Origin: Bordetella flabilis
Lineage (GTDB): Bacteria; Pseudomonadota; Gammaproteobacteria; Burkholderiales; Burkholderiaceae_B
Length of the DNA stretch: 64,000 nucleotides
Direction: 5' to 3'
Assembly: GCF_001676725.1 (NCBI RefSeq)
Contig: NZ_CP016172.1
Span: forward strand, 2,480,001 to 2,544,000
Below the pieces are notes generated by a model. It was not told where the DNA came from. It ran no database searches and saw only the letters and a program-made list of their open reading frames with translations. Position numbers and translations under genes: made by a program. Below are positions 53,846-64,000 of the stretch, in pieces. Numbering within the stretch: position 1 is the first letter of the stretch; each line of letters opens with the position of its first letter.

Positions 53846-56077
53846 CTATCCTTCGTACTGGAACACCACGGTCGCCAGGGGCGGCAGCGTCAATGACAGG
53901 GAATGGGGCTGGCCATGCGCGGCGACATCGTCGGTATGGCGGCCGCCACCGTTGCCCACGCCGGAGCCGCCGTAGTCGCTGGCATCGGTGTTCAGGCGCT
54001 CGCGCCAATAGCCGGGGCGGGGTACGCCGATGCGGTAGTCGTGGCGCGGTACCGGCGTCATATTGCATACGGCCAGCACCCGGGCTTCCCCATCCTGCCG
54101 CATGAAGGCGAACACGCTGTTGGTGGTGTCATCGCCCACGACCCACATGAAGCCGCCGGGATCCGCGTCGTGGCGGTGCAGCGCCGGAAGCTCGGCGTAA
54201 AGCCGGTTCAGGTCGCGCACCACCTGCTGAACGCCGCGGTGCATGGGATCGTCGAGCGCCGGCCAGTCCAGGCTGGCGTCGTGATTCCATTCGCGTTCCT
54301 GCGCGATTTCGCCCCCCATGAACAGCAGCTTCTTGCCGGGGTGCGTCCACATGAAGCCGAAATAAGCGCGCAGGTTGGCGAAGCGTTGCCAGCGGTCGCC
54401 CGGCATCTTGTTCAGCAACGATCCCTTGCCGTGCACGACTTCGTCATGCGACAGCGGCAGGATGAAGCGCTCCGAATAGGCATAGACCATGCCGAAGGTC
54501 ATGTCGTTGTGGTGGTAGCTGCGGTGCACCGGCTCGTGGTGCATGTAGCGCAGCGTATCGTGCATCCAGCCCATGTTCCACTTGTAGGTGAACCCCAGGC
54601 CGCCGTCCTCCGTGCGTGCCGTCACGCCAGGCCAGGCGGTGGATTCCTCGGCGATGGTCATCGCGCCCGGACACAGGCGGCCGATGGTGACGTTCATGTC
54701 GCGCAGGAACTCCACGGCTTCCAGGTTTTCCCGGCCGCCGTAGCGGTTCGGGATCCACTCGCCCGCCTGCCGGCTGTAGTCGCGATACAGCATGGACGCC
54801 ACCGCGTCGACGCGCAGCGCGTCCACATGGTAGCGACGCACCCATTCCAGCGCGCTGGCGATCATGAAGTTGCGGACTTCCGTGCGGCCCAGGTTGTAGA
54901 TCAGGGTATTCCAGTCCGGATGGAAACCCTCGCGCGGGTCGCTGTATTCGTAGAGCGATGTGCCGTCGAATTGCACCAGGCCGTGCGTATCGGTCGGAAA
55001 GTGCGCGGGCACCCAGTCCAGGATGACGCCCAGGCCTGCGGCGTGGCAGCGGTCCACGAAGCGGGCGAAGTCGGCGGGCGTGCCGAAACGTGCCGTCGGC
55101 GCGAAAACGCCCAGCGGCTGGTAGCCCCAGGACCCGCCGAACGGATGTTCCATGATGGGCATCAGCTCCAGGTGCGTGAAGCCCAGGTCCTTCGCATAGG
55201 GCACCAGGCGCTCGGCCAGGCGGTCCCAGATGCAGACGGCATCGTCGCCATCGCGGGGCAGCCAGGATCCCGGGTGCACCTCGTAGACGGCAATGGGCGC
55301 GTCCGGCGCATGCCGGCCGGCACGGTCGGCCATCCAGGCCTCGTCGGTCCAGGAAAAGTCCCCGGGGGGTGGCACCACGGACGCCGTTGCCGGCGGCATT
55401 TCAGTCTGGCGTGCCAACGGGTCCGCCTTCAGCGGCAGCAGGTTGCCCGCAGCGCCAATGATCTCGTACTTGTAGCGCTCGCCCGCCCGCAGCCTGGGCA
55501 GGAAGACTTCCCACACCCCGTTGCCATGCCGCAGCCGCATCGGATGGCGGCGGCCGTCCCAGGAATTGAAGTCGCCCACTACCGATACCCGCCGCGCATT
55601 CGGCGCCCACACGGCAAAACGCACGCCTTCGACGCCTTCGACTGTCATGACATGCGAACCCAGGCAGTCGGCCAGCGCTTCGTGGCGGCCTTCGCCGATC
55701 AGGTAGAGGTCGAGATCGCCAAGCAGCGGCGCGAAGGCGTAGGGATCCTCGGCTTCCTGGACCACGCCGGGCCATTCGGTGCGCAGCCGATACGAGCCGG
55801 GCCTGCCCAGGGGCAGGTCGGTGACGTCGCCCATGAAGAAGCCATGGCGGATATGGGCCAGGTCGATGCAATCCCCGGTATCGGCGCGCACCACCGCCAC
55901 GCGCGTGGCGTTGGGGGCGAAGACGCGTACGGATGTCAGGTCGCCGCTGGGGTGTGGTCCCAGCAGATGGAAGGGATCGGCATGCCGGCCGCTGAGCAGG
56001 GCATCGATCTCGGCGCTCAGGGCCGCGTCGACCGACGGCATGCCGGGCGGGCTTTGGGAAGAAGAAGCAGTGGTCAT
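53846..56077 (-). CDS. glgB: 1,4-alpha-glucan branching enzyme
   Basis: A 743-residue GH13 enzyme that introduces alpha-1,6 branches. Two N-terminal beta domains ([14 protein letters not shown] and [27 protein letters not shown]) precede the catalytic barrel. The barrel shows [37 protein letters not shown] (nucleophile), [14 protein letters not shown] (acid Glu) and [19 protein letters not shown]. The C-terminal domain carries [15 protein letters not shown]. It is 13 bases after the treS-maltokinase gene and just upstream of glgX. It branches the linear maltan made by GlgE or GlgA. Length and two-domain N terminus match the E. coli type. Confidence 0.96.
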   Translation of the reverse strand: MTTASSSQSPPGMPSVDAALSAEIDALLSGRHADPFHLLGPHPSGDLTSVRVFAPNATRVAVVRADTGDCIDLAHIRHGFFMGDVTDLPLGRPGSYRLRTEWPGVVQEAEDPYAFAPLLGDLDLYLIGEGRHEALADCLGSHVMTVEGVEGVRFAVWAPNARRVSVVGDFNSWDGRRHPMRLRHGNGVWEVFLPRLRAGERYKYEIIGAAGNLLPLKADPLARQTEMPPATASVVPPPGDFSWTDEAWMADRAGRHAPDAPIAVYEVHPGSWLPRDGDDAVCIWDRLAERLVPYAKDLGFTHLELMPIMEHPFGGSWGYQPLGVFAPTARFGTPADFARFVDRCHAAGLGVILDWVPAHFPTDTHGLVQFDGTSLYEYSDPREGFHPDWNTLIYNLGRTEVRNFMIASALEWVRRYHVDALRVDAVASMLYRDYSRQAGEWIPNRYGGRENLEAVEFLRDMNVTIGRLCPGAMTIAEESTAWPGVTARTEDGGLGFTYKWNMGWMHDTLRYMHHEPVHRSYHHNDMTFGMVYAYSERFILPLSHDEVVHGKGSLLNKMPGDRWQRFANLRAYFGFMWTHPGKKLLFMGGEIAQEREWNHDASLDWPALDDPMHRGVQQVVRDLNRLYAELPALHRHDADPGGFMWVVGDDTTNSVFAFMRQDGEARVLAVCNMTPVPRHDYRIGVPRPGYWRERLNTDASDYGGSGVGNGGGRHTDDVAAHGQPHSLSLTLPPLATVVFQYEG

Positions 56078-56090
56078 GGGGCCTGTATTC

Positions 56091-59000
56091 CTATTCTGCG
56101 TTGGCGGGCGTCTGGCCCGAAGCGGTTTCGCTGGACAACAAGCGGTCCGCCAGCGTGGCCAGGCCGTTCAGTGGAATGCATACCCAATCGGGACGGTGCG
56201 CGGCCTCGTAGCCGATCTCGTAGGCCGCTTTTTCGATCAGGGCCAGGTCGATCAATGCCGACTCCTGGCTCTCATCCATCCAGCGGTGCTCGGCATTGCG
56301 CGAGACCTCCTGGTAAGCGGACAGGAAGGCCTCGTTGGCGATGTGGCGGAAGCGGTCTATGAGGTCGCGCCGGCGACGGCGCAGGACGGCCTCCGCGGGC
56401 TGCACCTCGGTGCCGCCCGATTCCGCATCGCCGAAGCCGTTGGCCACCGTGGCGGCCGCATAGTCGAACGACCGCAACAGGCCCGCGACATCGCGTGATG
56501 CGCTGCTCTTGGCGCGACGTTCCGCCAGCGGGCGGGCCGGTTCCCCTTCGAAGTCGATGATGTAGGCATCGCTCTGCGCGACCAGCACTTGTCCCAGGTG
56601 GAAATCACCATGGATACGGATATGCATCGATCCGGCTTCATGCGCCGCGAGGGACTGTATGACTTCGACCAGTTCCTCGCGCTGCGCGATCAGCCGTTGC
56701 GCCTTTTGGCTGCTGCCGGCATCCAGCCGGGAAGCGTTGTCCTGGAGCAGCTTCAGCCCGCGATCGAGCATGGCCACCACATCGGCGGCGCGCTTGTCGG
56801 CATCGTGCGCGTTGGCGCGATGCGGCTCGAAGGCCGCATCCTCGCAGGGCTGCGCCAGCGTGGCGTGCAACTCACCCAGCCGCTTGCCGATGGCGCAGGC
56901 GAAGGCGGTGTAGCCGCGCAGGTCTTCGTCGTACTCCGCGGCGCTTTCCGCCGTGAGCGCCGCGGCTTCCAGCGTGCGCTTCAGGTATTCCAGCGTCCAG
57001 CTCCATGCGTCGCCCTGGTTCGTGATGACCGTATGCATCAGCGCGAGCGTGTGCGGCGTGCCGTCTTCGTCGACGCGCACGATCTCCCCGAGCAACTGGG
57101 CGCTATTGGCATAGCCGGCCTGCGTCAGCCGGCGCGTCATTTCGGCCTCGGGATGGACTCCGGGCACCACGCGCCGCAGCAGCTTCAACATGACGCTGCC
57201 GCCGATGGTGATGGAGCTGTTCGACTGTTCGCCCGTGAACCAGCTGACTTCCGCATCCGGCGGGATATCCAGGTCCTCCAGCCCCGCCTCGCCCCGGAAA
57301 TGAAGGACGGCGGGCGGATGGGCGCGCGGCACCGGCAGTTCCAGCCGTTCGCGCAGCCCGCGCACCAGCGCGTGGATGAAGGTGGGCAAGGTATAGGCGT
57401 CGGTGACCATCCCCATTTCCGCGGCGCGCCGCACGCGGGCCAGCGCATACTGCTGCGCCATGGGCGGCAGCGTTTCGCTCCAGATCAGGGCGACGGGCAA
57501 CAGGAAGCGCGTGGGCTTTCCATCCAGTTCCACCTGCATTTCGGCGATGAAGCACTCCTGGTCGGTTCCCTTGAGTTGCACGGCATAGGCGGGCTGGGCC
57601 GAACGCACTTTCTGGTCCTTGGGGAACCAGCGCTGGCGTGCGAGGTAGATCGGCAGCACGTCTTCGCGCAGGGAACGCACTGCGCCTTCGGTCAATTCGT
57701 AGCCGGCGCGACCGCGCAGGACCAACGTGTAGTATTCGGGCATTTGTTCCGGATGGGTGGCATGCCAGGCGGGCGGTGACGCCACCGAGCTCAATTCGAA
57801 CCAGTAAAAACCATAGGGCGGCAAAGTCAGCAGGTAGGGGAGTTCGCCGATCGCGGGGAAGGGCGTTCCGCCCAGCAGTTCGACGGGCACGCGTCCGTTC
57901 ATCGCGGATAGGTCCAGTTCCACCGGCTGCGGCGCGCGCGACAGGTTCGCGACGCAAAGGATGACCGTGTCTTCGTATTCGCGCAGGTAAGCGAGAATCT
58001 TGCGGTTGCCTGGGAACAGGAAGCGCAGCGTGCCACGGCCGAAGGCGCGCGTCTGGCGCCGCGTGGCCAGCATGCGGCGCGTCCAGTTCAGCAGCGAATG
58101 CGGGTCGCGCGTCTGCGCCTCGACGTTGACGGCTTCGTAGCCGTACAGCGGTCCCATCAAGGGCGGCAGCGGCAGGCGTTCCGGATCGGCACGCGAGAAG
58201 CCGCCATTGCGGTCGGGCGACCACTGCATGGGCGTACGCACGCCGTCGCGGTCGCCCAGGTGCACGTTGTCGCCCATGCCGAGCTCGTCGCCGTAATAGA
58301 TGACCGGCGTGCCGGGCATGGAGAACAGCAGGCTGTTCATCAACTCGATGCGTCGCCGGTCGCGTTCCATCAGCGGCGCCAGGCGGCGCCGTATGCCCAG
58401 GTTCAGGCGGGCGCGTCGGTCCGCCGCGTACACGTCCCACAGGTAATCGCGCTCGCTGCTGGTGACCATCTCCAGCGTCAGTTCATCGTGGTTGCGCAGG
58501 AACACGGCCCATTGGCAGTTCTCCGGGATGTCCGGCGTCTGCCGCATGATGTCGGTAATGGGAAAACGGTCTTCCCGTGCGATCGCCATGTACATGCGCG
58601 GCATCAGCGGGAAGTGAAAACACATGTGGCATTCATCGCCCTTGCCGAAGTATTCCTGGGCGTCTTCGGGCCACTGGTTGGCTTCCGCCAGCAACATGCG
58701 GCCGTTGTACTCCGCATCCAGCTGCGAGCGGATTTTCTTCAGTACCGCGTGCGTTTCGGGCAGGTTCTCGTTGTTGGTCCCCTCGCGTTCCACCAGGTAG
58801 GGCACGGCGTCCAGCCGCAGTCCGTCCACGCCCATGTCCAGCCAATAGCGCATCACCCCCAGGACTTCCTTCAGCACCTGGGGATTGTCGTAGTTCAGGT
58901 CGGGCTGGTGGGAATAGAAGCGATGCCAGAAGTATGCGCCGGCCACCGGATCCCAGGTCCAGTTCGACTTTTCCGTATCCAGGAAGATGATGCGCGTGCC

Positions 59001-59450
59001 GGCATAGGATTGGTCGTTGTCCGACCACACGTAGTAGTTGCGTGCCGCCGATCCCGGCTTGGCGTTGCGCGCACGCTGGAACCAGGGGTGCTGGTCCGAG
59101 GTGTGGTTCACGACCAGTTCGGTAATGACGCGCAAGCCGCGCGCATGCGCCGCACGGATGAACTTGCGCACATCGGCCAGCGCGCCATAGTCGGGGTGCA
59201 CGCCGCGATAGTCGGCGATGTCGTAGCCGTCGTCGCGGCGCGGCGAAGGGTAGAAGGGCAGGAGCCAGATCGTGTTGACGCCCAGCGCGGATATGTAGTC
59301 GAGCTTCTCGATGAGCCCCGCGAAGTCGCCCACGCCGTCGTTGTTCGCATCGAAGAACGACTTGATGTGCAGTTGATAGATAACCGCGTCCTTGTACCAG
59401 AGCGGGTCGTCCCTGTCGGGGGTGTTGACGGTGCTGTCTTCTGTCGTCAT
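56091..59450 (-). CDS. treS: Trehalose synthase fused to maltokinase (TreS-Mak/Pep2)
   Basis: A 1119-residue bifunctional protein. Residues about 1-560 are TreS, which interconverts trehalose and maltose: [29 protein letters not shown] (nucleophile), [11 protein letters not shown] and [13 protein letters not shown]. Residues about 600-1119 are a maltokinase with an amino-glycoside-kinase-like lobe. Its catalytic loop is [15 protein letters not shown] and its metal-binding segment is [16 protein letters not shown]. Together they convert trehalose through maltose to maltose 1-phosphate, the donor for GlgE. The fusion keeps the intermediate at hand. The gene follows glgE by 45 bases. Confidence 0.95.
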   Translation of the reverse strand: MTTEDSTVNTPDRDDPLWYKDAVIYQLHIKSFFDANNDGVGDFAGLIEKLDYISALGVNTIWLLPFYPSPRRDDGYDIADYRGVHPDYGALADVRKFIRAAHARGLRVITELVVNHTSDQHPWFQRARNAKPGSAARNYYVWSDNDQSYAGTRIIFLDTEKSNWTWDPVAGAYFWHRFYSHQPDLNYDNPQVLKEVLGVMRYWLDMGVDGLRLDAVPYLVEREGTNNENLPETHAVLKKIRSQLDAEYNGRMLLAEANQWPEDAQEYFGKGDECHMCFHFPLMPRMYMAIAREDRFPITDIMRQTPDIPENCQWAVFLRNHDELTLEMVTSSERDYLWDVYAADRRARLNLGIRRRLAPLMERDRRRIELMNSLLFSMPGTPVIYYGDELGMGDNVHLGDRDGVRTPMQWSPDRNGGFSRADPERLPLPPLMGPLYGYEAVNVEAQTRDPHSLLNWTRRMLATRRQTRAFGRGTLRFLFPGNRKILAYLREYEDTVILCVANLSRAPQPVELDLSAMNGRVPVELLGGTPFPAIGELPYLLTLPPYGFYWFELSSVASPPAWHATHPEQMPEYYTLVLRGRAGYELTEGAVRSLREDVLPIYLARQRWFPKDQKVRSAQPAYAVQLKGTDQECFIAEMQVELDGKPTRFLLPVALIWSETLPPMAQQYALARVRRAAEMGMVTDAYTLPTFIHALVRGLRERLELPVPRAHPPAVLHFRGEAGLEDLDIPPDAEVSWFTGEQSNSSITIGGSVMLKLLRRVVPGVHPEAEMTRRLTQAGYANSAQLLGEIVRVDEDGTPHTLALMHTVITNQGDAWSWTLEYLKRTLEAAALTAESAAEYDEDLRGYTAFACAIGKRLGELHATLAQPCEDAAFEPHRANAHDADKRAADVVAMLDRGLKLLQDNASRLDAGSSQKAQRLIAQREELVEVIQSLAAHEAGSMHIRIHGDFHLGQVLVAQSDAYIIDFEGEPARPLAERRAKSSASRDVAGLLRSFDYAAATVANGFGDAESGGTEVQPAEAVLRRRRRDLIDRFRHIANEAFLSAYQEVSRNAEHRWMDESQESALIDLALIEKAAYEIGYEAAHRPDWVCIPLNGLATLADRLLSSETASGQTPANAE

Positions 59451-59495
59451 GGTTGCTATCGCCTGCTTGTTCGTCTTCTGTTGGGGGCAAGGGGG

Positions 59496-62400
59496 CTACG
59501 CGGTACCCGTGACCCGCCATATCCGGAAAGGCTGACCGGGATGCAGATAAACCGTCTGCTGCTTGCCCTGCCAGGATTGGTGTCCACCGTCGATCAGATC
59601 ATCGGCATAAAGCGTGCCGTGGTCCGGCAGCCCGAATTCCCATAGCGGCAGCTCCAACTGCGCGACCTGGGGCTCGAACGGATCCAGGCTGATGGCCACC
59701 AGCACCACGTTGTCGCGCTCGGGCGTCGCCTTGGAGAAGAACAGCACCCGGTCGTTGTAGGCCGTATGGAAACGCAGGCCGAGATGGCTATGCAAGGCCG
59801 GGTTCGCGCGGCGCAACTGGTTCAATTGCGTGATCTCGCGCACGATGTTGCCGGGACGGTCGTGGTCCCAGATGCGGATCTGGTACTTCTCCGAGTCCAG
59901 GTACTCCTCCTTGCCCGGCATGGCGGCGGCCTCGCACAGCTCGAAGCCGTTGTAGACGCCCCATAATCCGGACAGCGTCGCCGCCAGGGCGGCCCGGATC
60001 AGGAAGCCCCCGCGCCCGGAGGCCTGCAGGAAGCGCGGGTTGATGTCGGGCGTGTTGACGAAGAAATGCGGGCGGAAAAACTCCGCAGGAGGCGCCTGGT
60101 TCAGCTCGGTCAGGTATTCGGTGAGTTCCTGCTTGGTGTCGCGCCAGGTGAAGTAGGTGTACGACTGCGTGAAGCCGATCTTGGCCAGCCGGTACATCAT
60201 CTTAGGCCGCGTGAATGCTTCGGACAGGAAGATGGTTCCCGGGTGGCGGCTCTGCACGTCGGCGATGAGCCACTGCCAGAAAGGCAGCGGCTTGGTATGC
60301 GGGTTATCGACGCGGAACACGCGCACGCCCTGGGCCGCCCAGAACAACACCACATCGCGCAGCGCGCGCCACAACGGCGTCTGGCGCGAGGCGCCCGCCC
60401 TCGGCCCGTAGAAATCGACGTTGACGATGTCCTCGTATTTCTTGGGCGGATTCTCCGCATACTTCAGGGACCCGTCGGGACGCCAGTCGAACCATTCGGG
60501 GTGTTCCTTCAGCCAGGGATGGTCGGGCGAACATTGGATCGCGAAATCAAGCGCGATCTCCAGTCCGTGCCGGTGCGCCGCCTCGATGAGGCGCTTGAAG
60601 TCGTCCAAGGTGCCCAGCTGGGGATGCAACGCATCGTGGCCTCCTTCCTCGGCGCCTATCGCGTACGGACTCCCGGGGTCGCCGGCGCCGGCGCGCAAGC
60701 TGTTATTGCGTCCCTTGCGATTGCGCCGCCCGATGGGATGGATGGGCGGGAAGTAGAGCGTATCGAAGCCCATGTCGCGGATGCGCGGCAACTCGCGGAT
60801 GACGTCGTCGAAGGTGCCGTGCCGGTCGGGATCGTCGGTCTGCGAGCGGGGGAATATCTCGTACCAGCTGGAGAAACGCGCGGCCGCTCGATCCACGGTG
60901 ACGCCGTATTCGACCGGCGTGGTGTATTCGAAAGGGCGGTCGTCGGCCTGCCGCATGGCCTCGGCCGTGTCCTCGGCGAGCAGCACGGCGACCTGCTCGG
61001 CCGTGGGCGCGGCGAAGACCGGCGGGGCGGTCTCATCCGCCTTGCGGCGGCCGCGGCGTGGCTTGGGCGCTTCCGGCTCGAAACCGAGCACGCGCAGCGC
61101 GTGCTGCAGCACGGTCGCCGCCGGCGCATCGCCCGGCAGCCGCTCCAGCGCCTGGGTGATGGCCTGTTTGCCTTCGGCGGTTTCCAGCGCGATGTCCACG
61201 CCGGCGGCGTGCTTTTTCTGCAATCCTTCGCGGAACGAGGTCCAGGTATCGGCCCAGGCCTGGATGACGAAGTAGTGCCGGCCGTTGCGGCGCGGCACGA
61301 AGCTGCCCTGCCAGCGGTCGTTGTTCAGCAGCGTCATGGGGACGCGTTGCCAGTCTCTTTCGTCGGCGGGCCGCCACAGTACCGCCACCGCAATCCTGTC
61401 GTGGCCGTCCATGTAGACATCCGCCTCGACATGGATGGGCTCGCCCACCACGCGCTTGACCGGGAAGGCGCCATCATCGACCGCAGGCGCAACGCGTTCC
61501 ACCACGACGCGGGGCGCACGCATCGCGGCGGTTACGGAAAGCCGGCCTTCGTCGGAAGTCGGCATCCGCACGGGGGCAAGGCGGCTGGCGCCCAGGCGCA
61601 GGATCGCTCCCGGACCCAGGCGGTCCGGCACCTCGCGAGCGGGCCGTTCCGCTTCCCAGCTATCCAGGCGGGAATAGTTGTCCGGCAGCCGTGCGCACAG
61701 CGCGGGCCAGTCGACGGAGACTTCGCGGTGGTCATCGGGGTTCAGCACCACCATGCGGGCATGGCTGCGCCCCGAGCCCGGGACGGCGAAAGGGCGGCCA
61801 TCGCCGCGGAACAGCGCCGTGACGGCCGCTTGCGGCCCCAGCAGGCTGTGCAGCGGGCCCTGCGCGGCGGTGGTGCGCGCCAGCCATTGGTTGGCCTGCG
61901 AGATGTCTCCGTGCAGGGCGGGGTGGGCTTCTGCAGTCGTCGGCGCGGCGGACCCTTCGGACGTCGGCGCTCCCTGTATTTGCAGCGCCTCTGTCGCGCC
62001 GTCCTCGAAGCCCATGGGCACCAGCACGCCGGCATCGCCGACCACGGCGGCCGTCCACAGCGCGCGGGCGGCGTTCTGGTAGCGTCCATCGCTGTCCGGC
62101 CGCCACGCCGCCACGCGCTTGGCGTAGGGCGCTTCCACGGGCGCGATCACGGGCGCGACTGCGCGCAGGCGGACATATTCGTCGGCCAGCCACGGTGCGC
62201 GATAGTCCCACCAGGGCAGGGAGGAGAACACCCCATCGAAGCCCGCGCCCGTCAGGCCCTGCAACTGCCCGAGGTTCAGTCCTGGCGTCCACGCCAGAAA
62301 GCGGCAATCCGGGCGTACCGCACGCACGCCTTCCATGAGGTCGCGCCATTCGGCGGCGTTCAGGTGCTGCGGCGACAGGCAACGAAACCCGGCAACGCCG

Positions 62401-62879
62401 TTCTGCACCCACAGGCCCAGCCGTTCCACCCAGTGCGCAATGAATCCCTCCGGCGCCGCGCCGGCGTCGCGCTGCAGGGCAATTGCGTAGCGATCTTCCA
62501 ATGGCTTGCGCGGATCGCGCAGGGCGTCCACGCCGTCCTGCGCCGCATACCACGGGGCATGCGCCCGCGCCATGGGCCCGTCGGCGGCGACGCGATCCAG
62601 CACGAGGTCGACGATCAAGGCCAGGCCGTATTTACCGCACAATGTCGAAAGGGTGGCGAGCGCCTGGTCCAGCTTTAGCTCGCCGCCCAGCGCAGGGTTG
62701 AGTTGGTCAGGGTCGCTGGGGACGTACGGGTTGCCGGCGGCATCGGGCGCCCAGAGCGGCGCCGTCATCAGGGTATCGAAACCCAAGGCCTTGGCACGTG
62801 CGCACAGCGTCGGCCAGCCTCCGTCGGCGTGGTTGGACAGCGGACCGGCGAGGACGGGATGGACGTAGTAAATGCGCAT
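59496..62879 (-). CDS. glgE: Alpha-1,4-glucan:maltose-1-phosphate maltosyltransferase with an extra N-terminal pseudo-amylase domain
   Basis: A 1127-residue protein. The C-terminal 675 residues (from about 453) match an ordinary GlgE: an N-domain starting near [12 protein letters not shown] and the [17 protein letters not shown] strand. [14 protein letters not shown] (nucleophile Asp), [13 protein letters not shown] (acid Glu) and [10 protein letters not shown] complete the active site. It extends alpha-glucan by maltosyl units from maltose 1-phosphate. The first 450 residues form a GH13-like barrel with broken motifs: GVAGFRCL (161-168) has Leu168 where the nucleophile Asp belongs, and DRVA replaces the usual xxNH. 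I chose the ATG at 62879 ([14 protein letters not shown]); an in-frame ATG at 62978 has no ribosome site. Confidence 0.93.
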   Translation of the reverse strand: MRIYYVHPVLAGPLSNHADGGWPTLCARAKALGFDTLMTAPLWAPDAAGNPYVPSDPDQLNPALGGELKLDQALATLSTLCGKYGLALIVDLVLDRVAADGPMARAHAPWYAAQDGVDALRDPRKPLEDRYAIALQRDAGAAPEGFIAHWVERLGLWVQNGVAGFRCLSPQHLNAAEWRDLMEGVRAVRPDCRFLAWTPGLNLGQLQGLTGAGFDGVFSSLPWWDYRAPWLADEYVRLRAVAPVIAPVEAPYAKRVAAWRPDSDGRYQNAARALWTAAVVGDAGVLVPMGFEDGATEALQIQGAPTSEGSAAPTTAEAHPALHGDISQANQWLARTTAAQGPLHSLLGPQAAVTALFRGDGRPFAVPGSGRSHARMVVLNPDDHREVSVDWPALCARLPDNYSRLDSWEAERPAREVPDRLGPGAILRLGASRLAPVRMPTSDEGRLSVTAAMRAPRVVVERVAPAVDDGAFPVKRVVGEPIHVEADVYMDGHDRIAVAVLWRPADERDWQRVPMTLLNNDRWQGSFVPRRNGRHYFVIQAWADTWTSFREGLQKKHAAGVDIALETAEGKQAITQALERLPGDAPAATVLQHALRVLGFEPEAPKPRRGRRKADETAPPVFAAPTAEQVAVLLAEDTAEAMRQADDRPFEYTTPVEYGVTVDRAAARFSSWYEIFPRSQTDDPDRHGTFDDVIRELPRIRDMGFDTLYFPPIHPIGRRNRKGRNNSLRAGAGDPGSPYAIGAEEGGHDALHPQLGTLDDFKRLIEAAHRHGLEIALDFAIQCSPDHPWLKEHPEWFDWRPDGSLKYAENPPKKYEDIVNVDFYGPRAGASRQTPLWRALRDVVLFWAAQGVRVFRVDNPHTKPLPFWQWLIADVQSRHPGTIFLSEAFTRPKMMYRLAKIGFTQSYTYFTWRDTKQELTEYLTELNQAPPAEFFRPHFFVNTPDINPRFLQASGRGGFLIRAALAATLSGLWGVYNGFELCEAAAMPGKEEYLDSEKYQIRIWDHDRPGNIVREITQLNQLRRANPALHSHLGLRFHTAYNDRVLFFSKATPERDNVVLVAISLDPFEPQVAQLELPLWEFGLPDHGTLYADDLIDGGHQSWQGKQQTVYLHPGQPFRIWRVTGTA

Positions 62880-63085
62880 TGATGGGCTCGTGAGTGTCTC
62901 GTTGAAGATTGCGGAATGACCAACTGCCACGGTATGAGGCGCAGGCGTCTGCCGGGGAGGGGTGGCGGCATGGATCATGCCGGGGCGAGCCGCACGGAGA
63001 CCGCGTTGCCTGGCGTCATGCCTTGCAACGCGGCAGGGGAAGCGCTATGCCACCCCCCGCCACCAGGACGTCCGCTGTCCGCCCG

Positions 63086-64000
63086 TCACGCGCCAGCACC
63101 GGTCGGCAATGCCCCGGGCGGCTTGGCGTGCCCTTTCCGCCCGACCATGTTGCCCGTCAGCGGGCGCGCAGCGGCGGTGACCTGGTCCAGCAAGGACGGC
63201 CGGGCCGCGGTCGCGGTACTCGCCGTCGCGGCCTCCACCGTCGCCTCGTCCGGAACCAGCGATCGATACAGGCTGACATACGCAGGCGAAGCGCGTTCCC
63301 AACTGAAGTCCGCCGTCATGGCGCGGTACTGCATGGCCTGCCACACGCTGGGACGCCGATACAGGCTCATGGCGCGGGCAATCGCGCCAACCATCGTGTC
63401 GACAGTATCGCCTTCGAACAGCAAGCCGGTCGCGCTGCGCATGGCGTCGCGCCCGGCACGCGGACCGGGGTCCAGGATGGTGTCGGCCATGCCGCCTACC
63501 TTCGACCCGATGGGGATGGTTCCGTAGCGCATGGCGTACAGCGGCGTCAGCCCGAAAGGCTCGAAACGGCTGCCATGCAACAGCAGGTCGCCGCCGGCGT
63601 GAAGCATGTGCGCGGTGTTCTCGTCGAAACCGATACGTACGGCGCAGCGGCCAGGATAGCGGCGCTGCAGTTGGCGCAGGGCCGCTTCAAGCGGCTTCTC
63701 GCCTTGTCCCAGCACGGCCACCTGCAGTTCAGGATAATCGTCCAGCGCGACGGGCAGCGCCTGCACGGCGATATCCGCCATTTTCTGATGAGTCAGGCGG
63801 CTGCCCATGACCAGCAGCGGCGCGCGCACGTTTTCGGTCAGGCCGAAGTGGCGCTGCAGGCGCAGCTTGCACGCTTGCTTGTTCGCCATGTCGCTGGTGC
63901 TGAAGCGGTGTTCGCCCAGATGCGTGTCGGAGGCCGGATCCCATTCCTCCGCGTCGATGCCGTTGGGCACCGCCACCAGGTCATGTTCGCGCGTGGCCAG
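63086..64000 (-). CDS. glgA: Glycogen synthase (C-terminal part, cut by the window edge)
   Basis: The last 304 residues of a GT5 starch/glycogen synthase; the gene continues beyond base 64000. The sequence keeps NGID just after the edge (VPNGIDAEEWDP), the donor-binding LVMGSRLTHQKMAD, the E-x7-E-type HGSRFEPFGLTPLYAMRYG and the GTIPIGSKVGGMADTI motif. A low-complexity tail of about 50 residues follows the enzyme core. GlgA adds glucose from ADP-glucose to a glucan. It lies 206 bases upstream of glgE in the same direction. No glgC is in view; it may lie to the right. Confidence 0.92.
   Translation of the reverse strand: MATREHDLVAVPNGIDAEEWDPASDTHLGEHRFSTSDMANKQACKLRLQRHFGLTENVRAPLLVMGSRLTHQKMADIAVQALPVALDDYPELQVAVLGQGEKPLEAALRQLQRRYPGRCAVRIGFDENTAHMLHAGGDLLLHGSRFEPFGLTPLYAMRYGTIPIGSKVGGMADTILDPGPRAGRDAMRSATGLLFEGDTVDTMVGAIARAMSLYRRPSVWQAMQYRAMTADFSWERASPAYVSLYRSLVPDEATVEAATASTATAARPSLLDQVTAAARPLTGNMVGRKGHAKPPGALPTGAGA

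Noticed and set aside
53903..56362. Plus-strand open frame of 819 codons opposite glgB
   Set aside because: Antisense shadow; glgB is unmistakable on the minus strand.
60066..62678. Plus-strand open frame of 870 codons opposite glgE
   Set aside because: Antisense shadow of a conserved gene; no ribosome site and no recognisable motif.

Overview
The window comes from a high-GC betaproteobacterium, most likely Alcaligenaceae (Bordetella/Achromobacter type). I base this on the strong G/C bias at third codon positions, two Bug (TctC-like) tripartite-tricarboxylate-transporter binding proteins, many small SDR/GntR/LysR/IclR catabolic modules, and the overall protein flavour. This is an inference: there is no rRNA, tRNA or other marker gene here. 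I saw no insertion sequence, phage gene, CRISPR array or integration scar. No gap between genes exceeds 300 bases. The longest are the left edge (1-244), the divergent IclR gap (36039-36266) and the glgA-glgE gap (62880-63085).

Region 1 (1-8321) is a catabolic module. A LysR regulator converges on an enolase-superfamily (mandelate racemase/muconate lactonizing) enzyme. Divergent from the latter runs an operon of SDR, a fused E1-alpha/beta TPP 2-oxo-acid (acetoin/pyruvate-type) dehydrogenase, its E2 lipoyl acyltransferase, a second SDR and a GntR/FCD regulator. No E3 is present.

Region 2 (8412-24233) looks like one regulon with four transcription units in two divergent pairs. Unit A (minus strand) is a branched-chain-type ABC importer (LivK, LivH, a fused LivM-LivG, LivF) plus a quinone-oxidoreductase-like MDR and an SDR. 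Unit B (plus) is an SDR, a gulonate-3-dehydrogenase/lambda-crystallin-like dehydrogenase and a BKACE beta-keto acid cleavage enzyme. Unit C (minus) is a GntR regulator and a glycerol-dehydrogenase-like enzyme. Unit D (plus) is a split transketolase, a shikimate-dehydrogenase-like protein without the shikimate-binding serines, and a GMC oxidoreductase. Both divergent gaps carry the same 13-bp AT-only palindrome with a central G/C, a likely operator for the GntR protein. The substrate is unknown; a polyol or sugar-acid-like compound is my inference. This is the best candidate for an undescribed system.

Region 3 (24263-30859) starts with two unrecognised minus-strand genes (low-complexity, possibly secreted proteins). 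An AttEFGH-like ABC export locus follows (ATPase, double FtsX permease, CrtC/AttH-type lipoprotein), then an AraC regulator. Region 4 (30846-39774) holds two Bug binding proteins, an EthD/ABM-like protein, an MmgE/PrpD protein and an SDR lacking the catalytic tyrosine. These are divergent from an IclR regulator across a perfect palindromic operator. After them come an isochorismatase-fold protein, a zinc-type-ADH-like MDR and a YpfH-type esterase.

Region 5 (39795-45040) is an AaeXAB-type efflux operon: MarR, FUSC permease, DUF1656 protein, HlyD adaptor, NodT outer-membrane lipoprotein. Its apparently leaderless promoter is embedded in a 41-bp palindrome. Region 6 (45075-64000) is a minus-strand alpha-glucan/trehalose cluster: glgA (cut by the window edge), glgE with an extra degenerate GH13 domain, treS-maltokinase fusion, glgB, glgX, treZ, malQ, treY, mostly joined by 4-base overlaps. 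Together they can build alpha-glucan from ADP-glucose or from trehalose (TreS, maltokinase, GlgE, GlgB) and turn glucan back into trehalose (GlgX, TreY, TreZ).
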